NCBI GenBank assembly: GCA_002751075.1
Contig: NAOQ01000011.1
Coordinates: 94,788 to 158,787 of the forward strand
Source: Ichthyophonus hoferi
Lineage: Eukaryota > Opisthokonta > Ichthyosporea > Ichthyophonida > Ichthyophonidae
Length of the DNA stretch: 64,000 nucleotides
Reading direction: 5' to 3'
Below, one piece after another: positions 50,701-63,400 of the stretch. The translations under genes were made by a program, and so were the position numbers. The notes below the pieces were generated by a model, which worked only from the letters and a program-made list of their open reading frames with translations, did not search any database and had not been told where the DNA came from. Position 1 is the stretch's first letter. Each line of letters starts with the position of its first letter.

Positions 50701-51970
50701 ATACATCAAGCTCCATCCCTTGTATCCATATCTTGATGATGTTCTGCCAATAGGTTTCTTTCTCACAATATAAATACATACGCACACACACATATATACC
50801 TGCATAGATATATACATATCCACCTACCTATATACGCACACATTCACATGTCCTCACACATCCTCATATAATAAATATAATACCAATATTTACAAAGAAC
50901 AACGACTATAAACGCACAGGACCTATTAGCATACATAGCACTTTCATCTATCCACCATATCACCATAAGGTCAGCCACACGTATACGCACACACATATGC
51001 ATATATATTGCATCCCACACATACCATCCTTCCCTGTATACACAAGCCCCTCGCACCGACACACACCTACCTTGGTATTAATCCTATCAAATACATCAGT
51101 GGCCACACTTTCTAAGTTCTCCAAGCTACTAAGAATGGCCACTAGTGCCTCAGTGGCCTGAAGATCTTGATGGGGCACTAAAGGGGGTGGGTGATTGGCG
51201 GGTTGAACGGTTAAAAACAAACCCCATGCAATGGTTGGTTTACAGTCACATTACTATATCTCGGGGCAGTGACAAACCTGTTAGACATTCCCTCTCTACC
51301 AAACCCACTTACATCATAATTGCCTTCTTTTATAAATATATGTATTTATACGCACTACAAACCACCATATATCAGCTAAAAACATGCAAATATATAAAAG
51401 AGCAATTACAAAACATATACATAGTACATACACAAAAACACACTTATTACACCTATATTCACACTCCATCTCTCACTTTCTGTTCCATCAACGTTATACC
51501 ACATGCAATTATTTAACTTTAATTCCCTTTTGTCTATATCTTTAACAACACAACCTCCCTTCCCCTTCACAAATAATCTCTTGACAATAACATGACATCG
51601 CTGACCTTACACACACACTTTTCAATCTATATTTCTATTTTTTTTTAAGTATTACTTGCTTAATCGAAAAACTTAAAACTCTAAAAACCACAAATATTTC
51701 ATCACAACAACACACACATATACACATATACACACATACATAATATATATATCCTCGGCAACCAATATAGAAAGATTCCAGGTGGGAATACTCCCTAGCT
51801 AAAGAGTTGAGCTACTTGGCAGCACTTTACAAAGATAAGAATGTAATAGCAGTGTACAGTGTGCAGTAAAATAGAGTTGGAAAATTATGTTAACAGATAA
51901 AGTAACAACGCCGTGGTGGTTTGTAGTAGGACTCACCTGGTATCGAGTAGGCTTCAGCTGGAATAGACAT
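42579..51970 (-). CDS. WASH1: WASH complex subunit 1 (WASH1) homologue, 14 exons
   Basis: Exons in transcript order are 51970-51937, 51177-51071, 50594-50538, 50209-50157, 49322-49211, 48506-48405, 47246-47169, 46280-46174, 45503-45431, 45033-44947, 44449-44209, 43804-43719, 43133-43026 and 42623-42579. All phases agree, giving 429 aa (human about 465). WASH1 activates Arp2/3 on endosomes within the WASH complex. The N-terminus AYSIPVPHQDLQATEALVAI, then VATDVFDRINTK and a VKGSNKA block, matches the WASH homology domain. LLLYNTNDQIYK and VPDTLPNLPGI follow. Exon 11 is proline-rich (IPPPPPPPLLP). Exon 12 encodes the WH2 actin-binding motif LLDAIRNAGGVGKVSLKSAA, exon 13 the central helix LNLIGALQNHLRRRQAAL, and exon 14 the acidic tail DSDESLEWD with its Trp. 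Nothing essential is missing. The residue 182-217 region (exon 8) is least conserved and its borders least certain. A splice acceptor 4 nt before the ATG suggests a 5'-UTR intron. Confidence 0.9.
44699..44920. repeat. (TC)n followed by (CTAT/CTAC)n microsatellite
   Basis: A pure CT run (44699-44726) passes into about 190 bp of tetranucleotide ctat/ctac units in the WASH intron between exons 10 and 11. Translated frames here are repeat artefacts. Confidence 0.9.
46320..46470. repeat. (AATATAATACA)-type minisatellite
   Basis: Imperfect aatataata/caatacaat units lie in the WASH intron between exons 7 and 8, close to the exon 8 acceptor (exon starts at 46280 on the minus strand). Confidence 0.85.
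46920..46980. repeat. (CATA)n microsatellite
   Basis: About fifteen cata units in the same WASH intron (exons 7-8), followed by a short (CA)n run. Confidence 0.92.
47255..47500. repeat. Minisatellite, ggatggtatgtatgatagtatata unit
   Basis: About ten imperfect units of 18-24 bp (ggatggtatgtatgatagtata) in the WASH intron between exons 6 and 7. The array abuts the exon 7 acceptor on the minus strand. Confidence 0.88.
48546..48780. repeat. Minisatellite, taggatatggtagaatatgatatactatagta unit
   Basis: Imperfect ~36-bp units, built of tagga/tatgg/tatac pentamers, in the WASH intron between exons 5 and 6. The array starts about 40 bp upstream (minus sense) of exon 6. Confidence 0.88.
49572..49890. 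repeat. Minisatellite, ataatatactataatatacc unit
   Basis: About 320 bp of imperfect 10-bp units (ataatatacc/actataatat) in the WASH intron between exons 4 and 5. Confidence 0.88.
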
Positions 51971-54424
51971 GTTTCTGAAAGATAAGTGAATAGTGTTGCC
52001 CTGTAAAAATATTTACATATATATGTCTTATACAAAAAATACTAAATATCTAAATATCAACACTACAAAATATGTTCCCAGTCCTAAGCCATTTTATAAC
52101 CTCTATATAATCACTTTTAGTATACTACAATATATTGTATAGTATACTGTAGTATTAATTTAATTAGATATCATCGCACCTTGATAATATTAATCAATAA
52201 AATAATTTTTATAAACTGCAATCTCAAGTTGGCTCAGTCTCTAACCAATATATTTGGACTTAAAAGTTATTTGTAAATAACTATTGGTCAACAATTAACG
52301 GTTAATTATTAAATTATTAATTAACACTAATATAGCCAATACGGAAGCACGCCAAAAATTTCAGCGATGAAGTTACGTTCGATCTGCAATCTATATAAAT
52401 CGTGGTGTAAAAAAGAGCCGAATCTCGGCAATAAAACTACCATTAGGCATGCTCTTATGATTCACTCTTAGTCGCAATCTATAATTAATTGTGTAGAAGG
52501 TAAAGCTTCCATTCCAATAATTACGTTTCCCTCGACCTTAATACTATTAATAATAATAAACATAACTGCTTCCAGTTAGCAAACGTTAAATTTTCTCAGA
52601 AATTAATAACTTCATTTTTATGTCTACAGGCGGCCGTACTTATATCAAGTACGACGGTTATCACGAAGAGATAAGCAAGGGCCTACTTAGTTTTTAAATT
52701 TAGAAGAAAGTTTGTTTTTGGATCGTAAAGATATCCACACATTTTTTTTAAAAAGTCCTGACTGATCAATTGAATACTTAGTTTTTGTTTTTTACACATT
52801 AATTGTAAATAAGAAAATGACTCGTTGTCTTATCAACAATTTTCCTGGTGTGATTCTAGTCTTCTTCAATATACTGGATTTTTTATACTTGTTAAGCCTT
52901 TAATGGGCACGATCTTGCTCTAAACTACCCTCATGCGAATTTAATTGGCAGAAACTAAATACTGAGAGTTGGACCGGTAAGACTTTAGGGTTCGACAATT
53001 TTTTTTAATGGGTACTTACTATTAAATTTAGATGGTTATGGATCACAAGTCTAGTTTTAGCTATGCCTTAATTGCTCCATTATTATTCACCAATAGCTGA
53101 ATCCACAAAGTTACCAAAATTCGGATCGCAATTCACATGCCTTGAGGTTTGGCATCTGATCTAATAGATAACGAGTCCAGAACGAGTCAACTACATACAT
53201 GCATGTTAGGCCTGTAATTTGTTTTTTACGAGAGCAGCGCCAACATACATAGCTAGCCCACCCCATCCCATAAAATTATTTTGTAAACATATGAAAAATA
53301 ATAAGATGTGCATGTGTATTTCCTTTAGTTATTAAACTGACCATAGAATGTATTTTTTAGGCGAAGTGGGGTGCTTGACACTGCACACGTGTTTAGGAAC
53401 GGTATTGAATCAATGATGGAGGTTAGAAAGAGATTTTAAAGTAACTTTTAAAAAAAATTACATTACAGGTTCTACATTAATTGAAGAGCAATAATAAAGA
53501 GATTTATATAAGAGTTACAGTTATTGAACATAAACAAATACCCGACTGGCAAGACATGCCATACTAATAGAAAATACATCTAGACAATACAAAAACATAC
53601 ATAGAAATTATTGTACAATGGAAATATTACTAAGACCTTTTATGTACATAAATTTTCAAAATTTGTTCATCTGTCTATGAATGCACTTGAGCATGACATG
53701 TTTATAATGTTTATATGTAATTATACTTTTACATTGCGTATATTCGTGTTTATACTTACGTGTCTTTACGAAGATGTATGTACGTAAGTGCATAACTATA
53801 ATCACATATATAAATTTACATATGTATATATACATAGTTAGTATTTGTTTATACATGTATCCAAGTTAAAATTGTTAAATGGCAAAAGTTTGAGCTTATA
53901 ATTCTCTGTCGCTTTTGCATCCTCTTTATCTTTATCTAAATACTTTAATTTATATGTACATACTACATAATCCTATGCCCAATTACCAATACCTATCTTA
54001 TCTGACCAATGAAAAGATATGAATCTCGGGAAAAAATAGGCGCGAGAATTTTCAGATAAATGGATTCAGTTCTCAAATATTTCCGCCAAGCAATAAACTG
54101 CTTGCTAGATTTTATGCAATAACAAATAAAATATTACTGGCTTCAATAGAGCTTAAAAATGTAAGCAAGCTGTTGTTATTGGCTGTCTAACGTTGGTGGA
54201 AAAAAGTGATTTGACTCTTTCTTCGACGCAGTAGGTAGTGTTCGTATGAGACATTGTTTATTTTAACATTGGCAGAAAGTATTATTGTAAATATTTTTTT
54301 GTCGTATGTTATTTTATGCTTTTATATATTTTATACCAACATTACGTTTCTTTTGTATCTCTGCTTCTTTTTTTTGATCAGGTTACGTTTGTAACCTGGT
54401 GTAGTTTGCTGCTTCTTGTTTGAA
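51971..54424. promoter_or_regulatory. Divergent intergenic region between WASH and LIM-RhoGEF genes
   Basis: This 2.45-kb AT-rich stretch separates the start codons of two head-to-head actin-regulator genes. Any upstream non-coding exon of WASH would lie just right of 51971 (acceptor-like ctttcag and ttacag in minus sense). I see a CCAAT (53995-54006 area: accaatacc, accaatgaa) but no clear TATA box. No protein-coding frame is supportable here. Confidence 0.5.
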
Positions 54425-57400
54425 ATGTCGGAACGACAAATTTGCGCGAAATGTCTAAAATATATATCCGCCTTTGACGCCAAACAGGTCCTTAATGATA
54501 AGGTAAGTAGGACCTATTCATCTTTGTTTTACATATTTATGCGGTAGGTCTTGGCTCTAAAGTCGCAAGACTGCAAGTTTTTCTTTTTGCTTGACGTATC
54601 TAAGAGCACCAGGTTTTGGAGAATGTTCCATATACAGATCTCTATATGTGCAGCGGAATGTGCATGTTTTTATGCCAGCTGTATATATTTCTACTATTTT
54701 TCTTACCCCCCTAAACCTCTTCCTTTATTGCCACATTAGGTATATCATCACAGCTGCTATGTATGTGCTGTCTGTAAAAATTCACCGGGCGATTATTTTC
54801 TTTACCCGTTTGATGGCGAAGTCTACTGCGCCCAACATTTCCATCAAAAGCGAAGACTGGCAGATATTGGGCCTGATGAATACATAATACGACGGGCAAT
54901 TTCGCAGCCATTACAGGACACACGTGACTACAAACAACAAAGGAACTACGGAGAGACAACAATTGTCAATAATGATGCGGCTGTGAACAAAGCTCTTGTG
55001 ACTAAGGGCATGGTACCGACAGAAGAGATTGACAAGCGTCCTCGTAGCCCACAGTTATCCCCTACCTCTTCTTCGCTCATGCAGGGCGATGCCAATATTA
55101 CCAGTAGACCCACAGGGCCAAACAAGCAACATGATAAAGTAAACAGTACGAAAAAACATATAGGTGGGATAGAAACCAAAAGAAAGGACAGTCCAGTGAC
55201 GTTCATACATCAAAAGAAAGCAATTTGTGCAAAATGTTTAAAACCAGTATCGTTCTTTGAAAAAAAAACTTCGGGGGATAAGGTAAAAGGGCCACTGTTT
55301 ACATTGATTCATTGTATTGAAAAATAATTGTACTCTTTAGTTTTTTATGATTACATACTCTATCTTGAAAAAAAGAAACAACTATATAGCACATATATGT
55401 ATGTATAAAGCTGGGACAATGAGTATGTCTATAGGTACACTAGTTTTTACACATCCTCATGTATACTCAATGGTGCCGATACCTACTCTATGAAGACACT
55501 TACTATGCCCTTACCTCCTATCACCCCAGGTCTATCATAACAACTGCTTTGTCTGCGTGGTTTGTAACCGTCCCCCAGGGTTGTATTATTTATACAATGT
55601 AAACGGAGAGCTCCACTGCACCCAACATCTACATCAAAAGCGAAAGCATGTAACAACCGAGTTAAAATCACATCTCTTTCAAAATGAAAGTGGAACAAAA
55701 AGTAGTGGGGGTACTCTTAATAGGGTAAATACTAGTACAGTCCATACTATTAGGAGGACGATAAGCACAAGCATAATACCAAGTACTACACGGGAAACTA
55801 ATCCAATAGTATATCCAGAGTTCATGACTCTAAGAGAGAGGATGAAGAGCCTACAGGAGATGAGTAACAAAGCGCCATGGATTCATCGTTCAGAGAAACT
55901 GGATGTACCAGGCCCATCCCCCACGGTCAGTAGAAAAAACTATGCCACTGTAAAAAACTATCCCACTTTAAAAAACTATGACACTGTCAAAAACTATGCC
56001 ACTGTTAGGGGTAGAGTGGAAAAAAAAGAAGAAAAACTTTCAATCCCTGTTTTTCCTATAAGTCCACAGCCAATATCATCAACTTCTGTTCCAGTTCCCG
56101 TTTCTACAATAAGCCCACCGCCAGTATTATTAACTTCGGTTTCAGTTCCCGTTTCTACAGTAAGTCCACAGCCAATATCACCAACTTCTCCTTCTGTCTC
56201 GGTTTCTCCCACAAGTTTACAGCCAATATCACCAACTTCTCTTTCAGTTTCCGTTTCTACAATCAGTCCACAACCAGTATTACCAACTTCTCCCGCTGTA
56301 CTATTATCTGGTGGTGCAATCGCCCGACCCGATAAGCCCGATGGGTCAAGGATTTCATTGGTCCAATCGGATATTGAATCCACCGTTGCAGAGAAGAAAG
56401 AGGTTTCTATGACCGACAGAGAAGTAAATGAGAGTGATATAAAAACCTTATCATTAGTGCAGAAAATGCGACTAGAGGCAGAGGAAAGAGACAAAGAGGC
56501 AAGGAATGATATGGGGATACAGAAAGGGAAGGTCGAGGCCATCGCCACTCTGACTTCTCATTGGACCCCAGAAATAAGGTGAGATTACTGTAATAGCGCG
56601 GTTGTCATAGAAAAGCCACTATATTGAGGGTAGAGCGTGGTATTTTTGTACGATATTACATAAATATAGGTGAAGTGTGAGATCATTTCTGTGTATTAGA
56701 TGCAACACTCTGACAAATAAGGAATGTTGGTCATAGATTGCATAGTGTTTGTTTTTCTCAAACCATATATTCTCTGTATTTTTTCTTTCTTATTTTTTTA
56801 GTCAATTAACACGGTTGTTAGGGTTTATTTTGTGTACATGCCATCTAATTTACTGAAGGAATGACATCACAGGGGGAGTAAAATGGCTCATCAGGATGAA
56901 AATAACATACTAAGCAATGGAAAGAACTCACCGGGTAGACCCTGCTTTGCCTGCCACCTACCTATCCAGGTGACAATGGTAGGGTACCTATATCCAACCC
57001 CCAGGCTTTAATCCTACCATGCACATATACATATACCTTGTGGCATGTTATATGAAAGCATGTTTATATCAACGCTCTAACTTACTCATTTTATACCACA
57101 TCCGTTATTATTTTATTTCATATCTAAAAATATTTACCTAATTTTGTCAATAGAAATATATCAATACTTCAATTTTGAAAGGTGCAGTTGAGGAACTGGA
57201 ACTGAATAGAATTGTCTATATATTCAGAGTAAGGTACAGAAAGGTGTATATATGTGAATAGACATATAATTGAATAGCGAATGGTTGGTGATAACATGTG
57301 ATAGTATGCGGTAGGGCCAGAATATGTCATATACACATACCATCATTTATAAACCCTTCCCACCCCATCTTCCCTCTATTACTATACACCATATACATGC

Positions 57401-60400
57401 ATACATACGCACACCTTTACCCAACAGATACAATATGCGCACAGTGTGGACAATAACCTGTTCCATCGACAGTGTGCAAGGTGTGCTAAGTGTCAGATCA
57501 ATCTTATTCAAAGTCCTGATGCACGCATCGTCAAGAAGTCCCTTCTCTGTGCTGTCCATGCCTATAAAGCTAAACATACCCGCAGATACAGCGTGGCAAA
57601 TGAACCTGTCTCTGTAGGTGCGAGGAGGAGAGTGTCAACCCCCAATCATGTGGATATAAATGCAATCGATACACAGGAGGACTTACTAATGGGGGATAGT
57701 AGCCAATCACAGCCCCAGTTAGCCTCACCGCCTTCAACCATTCTAGACTCACCCACAGTGAAATCTACGGTGCCTATTAATCCATTCCATACTCAAGTTA
57801 TACCTAGGGTAGAGTCAGCCCCAATTGAATTAACCTCACTCTCATCAGCCCAGTCAAAGACATCTATTGATACTACTGCTACCTCTCCCACCCTACCTCG
57901 GTCTATGTCCCCATCTATAGAGAGGCCACAGTTGGATGAACCTAAAAATATATCCACTTCACCACCATCACAGATAGTCAAGGTCCACACCAAGTTAAAT
58001 AGTATGGTACCACTGCAGACATCGACAATAAAGAACTCACATAGATTAGAGAATGTTCAAGAAATACCTGCAGAGTTAGAGACAGACCGGAAAGAGGATG
58101 GGTTGGGAGCGAGTGTAGAGAGAGATATAGATAGGGAGCTAGATCTGGTCATAGCACAGGTAGATAGAATGTTAAAAGATGGTAACGAGGCAATGGCTTT
58201 TATAGTTGGTCCTGATCCTATGCCCTCTGCCAACAGCGTAAACCAAGGACTAAAGGCAAGCATAGACCACTCCACCCTGCCATTCTCTACCTATATATTC
58301 TATTTTCCGCCTTTCTATTTTCTATTCCCCTTCCCTATTTGACCTAGCTCTTTTTTCTTTATTCTCTTACACTTCCTTCTTTATTTTAATAATCATTTTT
58401 TATTTTAGTTCTTCTACCTCCTTATCCTTCATGACAGCGCCCTTAGATCTGTGCCCAAAGCACAATAGTCTAATCATCACCTCCACTGTTATCCTACTCT
58501 ACTACCACCCCACCCCACTACAATATATACCCCCTGTATCTATAGCCATGTAAAGTTACCCGTGACCCTCCTATCCACCTTAAGGAGAACATATCGAAAC
58601 CTATAGGCCTATCCCTTCCTTCTTCCATTACTAGACCCCTCTCACCTGTTAAGAACTCGCCATTCCACGACCTGAGTATGTACCGATCTAAGTCTGCTGG
58701 CGCCACCTTGGGCAACATGGAGATTAGTGGTATGATGGAAAAGGAAATGGGAAAGATTGTGAAAATAGATAGTTTGGAGGGAGAGGAAGAGGACGATACT
58801 GAGATGTTCCCTGGCTTAGAGGAGGTTGTAGGTAAGTGTGAACATGTAGTGTAGGAATATTTAGCTGCACCCAGTCCTCCTTTGTCGATCTTCTTTGATT
58901 TAGTTCTCAATGAATGTCATTTGATTAGCTTGAAAAATTCATCTTTTCTGGTTGTATTAGACCACTCACTATCTGTCCCCTTCCCTTCCCTTTTAATAGT
59001 GTCCAGCTACCTGTGTAAATATAATTTCATTGCATCTGATATTTTGTATTGTTAAATTTCCAGCGCACTGGCATGTAATACTTGAAACTACTAAACAGTA
59101 GCTTCATAACCAACCAATAAGAAACATACGGTTAGTATGAAGCAGACCAATTGGAGTATAAAACATGCAAACAACCAATAGTTAGACGGGTCGTAAAACG
59201 TTTCAGTCGTAGATCCAGCCTATTTATTGGATGTAAAGATGTCAAAAGTAACCAATCAATGAACAAATCACAGAGCACACACGTGGTATGAGTGAAGAGG
59301 AACATTGCCGTATGGTCATGAAGGAACTGATAACTACCGAGACCAGTTACACCAAGGATTTAGAGGATATCTATAATGTAGGTGTAAGAGTTGGTGGTTG
59401 GCTGTGTACCTAGATGTTTAGATACAAATAGTAGAAATAGTAAATGTGCGTATACATACATGGGTGAGTATGCTTGGATATATGAGAATATATATATGGG
59501 TGAGTATGCATGCGAGTGGGTGTTTCTATCCCTTTCATCGTGAATTTTTGTTTATGTTATCTTAAAATGTATTATAATATATTATATCATATTATATTAT
59601 ATCATACTATACTATACTATACTATACTATACTATATTATACTAGACTATACTCTATTTCATTCCATTATGGCATAGACATACTAAACAACATTATAACA
59701 CATTAATAATTCTATTCACATACAATCATTATGCCCTGTACTTTCTACATAATATCATTACATACACTTCACTCATATAGGGGTACCAAGTGAAAATGAG
59801 CATAATGTTGGGGATGGCACTGGATGAGCTAGACATATTGTTTGGTAATATCAAGGATTTAGCTATATTCCATAGGTAGGATAACCCTTTATATACTAAT
59901 AGATATGGGTACATAATTGTGGTTCTTGCTATATAGGCTACGATATATATGAAGATAAGGTTACTGTTAATGTAGTATATATGTGTATTTTTATAAGTAT
60001 ATATATATGTGTATTTTTATAAGTATATACATATGTATAATTGTTATATATCTACTGCGTTATTATGCATATAAATAATTCTAGTGATAATATTCCATTC
60101 ATCCCATTGGGGCTGGAGAGAATATTCTCTTAAGGTATCCAATGGACAAATTTTAAGACCTTTTATTGATGTCCTTTACCAATAGTTATTCATAGATATG
60201 TATAATAGATGGCAAATCGGATAAGTAATTGGATGTTTTAATTATAACAGGGCCTTCTTGGTTGACTTGGAAAAACTTGGCATGACTAAACAGACGCTAG
60301 GATCCCTTTTTGTACAATGTGTAAGTATTAAATGTATGTGGAAGAAAGCAATATAATATATGGGAATGCTTATAACATAACTACTCGATGTCCATCATAT

Positions 60401-63400
60401 TGACGTCATTATGACCCTGTGGCATGCCTATCTGTGTGGACTTGTGGTCAAAATATATCTTTTATATATATATTCTTGCTCATAATAATATTATTATTAC
60501 TATTACTATTACTATTACTATTATTACTATTATTCTTACGATTTACACCTCATCCACCCCTTGCTATATCTATAAATACAGGAATCAGCATTTTGTACCC
60601 TATATATAGCCTACTGTAATAATAGTAGTAGACAGGAGGCCTTCTTAAGGACGAGAAGTCGCCAGAAATCCTTTCAAGACATTTTAAAGGTATTTTAATA
60701 AGCCAATGGGTTGGCTTTATATAGGATACCTGGATAAAAACAATTGGACAAATAGGCGGTTACCTAATGGTTAGAGAATAGCATGGCTATGATGTCATAG
60801 GTTATATAGTATATGTTATACTATGCAAGATATATGATATATTTTATATTTTATATTTTATATTTTATTTGACATCATATTGTTTTCATGTTATCTAAGG
60901 CAGATTTTATTTTAAGTGCTACACAGGTACCATAACCCTATCTCCTTATATCCAATCACATGTTTACTATGTATTATTGTCTTTCCATATCGGCTCACTG
61001 TTTACCAATTAAAGTTTTGGAACTTTCTCTTTGTTGGGTATTACATTATACGCCCTAAAATAAAATGATTGTATGCTCTGCCATTATTGCCTTGTAGCTA
61101 ATTATATGTGTTTATGCAAGTGATTGGCATATAAATATATAGTATAATAAACAATTATATAAAGAAATATTTTGGTTCTTATAGATTAACTTATATAGAA
61201 ATATCAACCTTATCCGCACTTTAATGTAGACACATCAAACTATTATGAATACAAAACGGAGGTTATATCATATTAACTATAGTGTTCCCCTCTTAGAAAT
61301 GTCAAATAGAACTTGGACATACTCTTCCTCTTTCGACCTATCTCCTCAAACCTGTTCAAAGAGTCCTTCGATATTCAATGCTCTTAAAGGTATGGATACC
61401 AGCCTATATCATACTATTTCTTATTATGTCATACTGTACTATGCCATGCCATAATATACTATACTATACTATACTATACTATATTATACTATACTATACT
61501 ATACTATACCATACCATACCATACCATACCATACCATACCATACCATACCATACTATCCTATAGCACACTGTGCCAAACACTACTATTTATTCTTACTAA
61601 CATGGATAACTGAATCTAGGAAATTGTTAAATATTCCTCTGAGGATGACGATGCAGAGTGTGTAAGAGGTCTTACGGTATGCAACCCTTCACTTCCCTTT
61701 TCCTCTTTTCTTTATTACACGTGTCTTTATTATTAATACTATTTCTGACTTGGAGTTTTAACTTGTCCAATTGTATCATTTCTAGTACTATAGATGATTA
61801 TTATATGTTGGTATTGATTGGTTCTTAGGCCTGAATCAATAGAAAGTGGGGTTAGCTAATCATTTACACATCAATTGGTTTACATTCCTTTATAATTTAT
61901 ATCCAATAAAATATTTCTATTAGCAAATAGCGAGAGGCATATATGTTAATGTCGATTGTGGATTTGTTCATCTGAATGGAAATAAAATACATGTTTACAA
62001 TACAAGACAGGCACGTATTCAATGTAATTGACCCTGGTTGATATATCAAGGATATGAATGCACAAAGGGATTATGCATTACATCCTACACTCTATTTTAA
62101 TTTCTATTATGTACATATACGTACTCATATATATATTGTCTCTTTTATTGCTTTGTCACACACATCTGTACGGCCACTCCGAATAAGGATATTATCGGAC
62201 TAGCTAACATACGTACACTCATATATCATATAATACATAATACATATACATATCTATAGGTAATGGAGAAAGTATCAGTTGCGGTCAATGAAGCCAAGAG
62301 AATGCATGAACTCAACGAAGTATTTAATAACTTTAAACAGAACTTAGTAGGAGCACAGGTTAGTGTAGTATATTCCTTGTGGTGGATTTATTACAATGAT
62401 GTGTTAATAGTATGGTTGTTGGGGTGTTCTTAAGTGAGGGAAGGAAAGGGATGGTGTGTTGAAGGGCCAAAGATAGATAGAAATAGAGAAAGAGGGATAC
62501 TCTATCACGTCATTATTTGCAATTAAAAAGATATCTATATATATGCATACATACATACATAAATCCGTACAATAATATTACCAATAACATAACCCCAGAA
62601 TGACCGAGTGCTGAAAATGTTTAGCCAATTGGCATTTACACATAAAATTATAAGTGCTAATAGAGGGATTTATATGTTGTTAAAATTTTGTATGATCCAA
62701 TTGGGCTCCGCTTAGTAATTAGTGAAAACAGCATGATTGGATGTCAGGCAATGCGCGGTGACCAAGAATTGTCATTATTGCACATTAATGTTTGTATCCA
62801 ATTGATTAATGAGAGACTTATGTTCTATAACTAGCCAATAACTAAAAGTTGCCAAGAAGTGTAAGAAATCAATACAACAGGAGGTAAACAAGTTGTTAAC
62901 TATTAATTTTTAGATAATTAATAATTACATATTACATACATCTGATTGGTGTGACCCGCTGCCCTTTAGCTTTAAAGCTTTTACATATTTAAAATTTAAA
63001 TCTTATTATGAACATACTGCAAGCATCTAATTAATGTGACCCATAGAGAGTTAACTTTCAATCTTTTGGCTCGGTTATCAAAATGGGAAAGGTGAAAATG
63101 ACCCGAAAGGGAGAGTTCATTAAACACGACAGGTATATCCTCACTCACGTTTTTTTTCTCTCTTTCGCTTATATATATAACCTGCCTTTATTTCCTATAT
63201 CTATAACTACTATGTATTTATACTACATAAAGACATCAGCTTTAGTTATTGTTCCTGTCTGTGCACTTACCCATAATAATTTCAATGAACACAACTATAT
63301 TGTATTGTATGGTATTATATTGCATTATACTATGCTGTATTATTTACTAAACTGGGCAAAAAACTCATTATTTTCTATTCTTCCCCATTCCCTTCCCTTT

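Noticed and set aside
60419-60619. Leu- or Ile/Thr-rich frames
   Set aside because: Translations of the (ATT/ACT)n repeat inside a RhoGEF intron.
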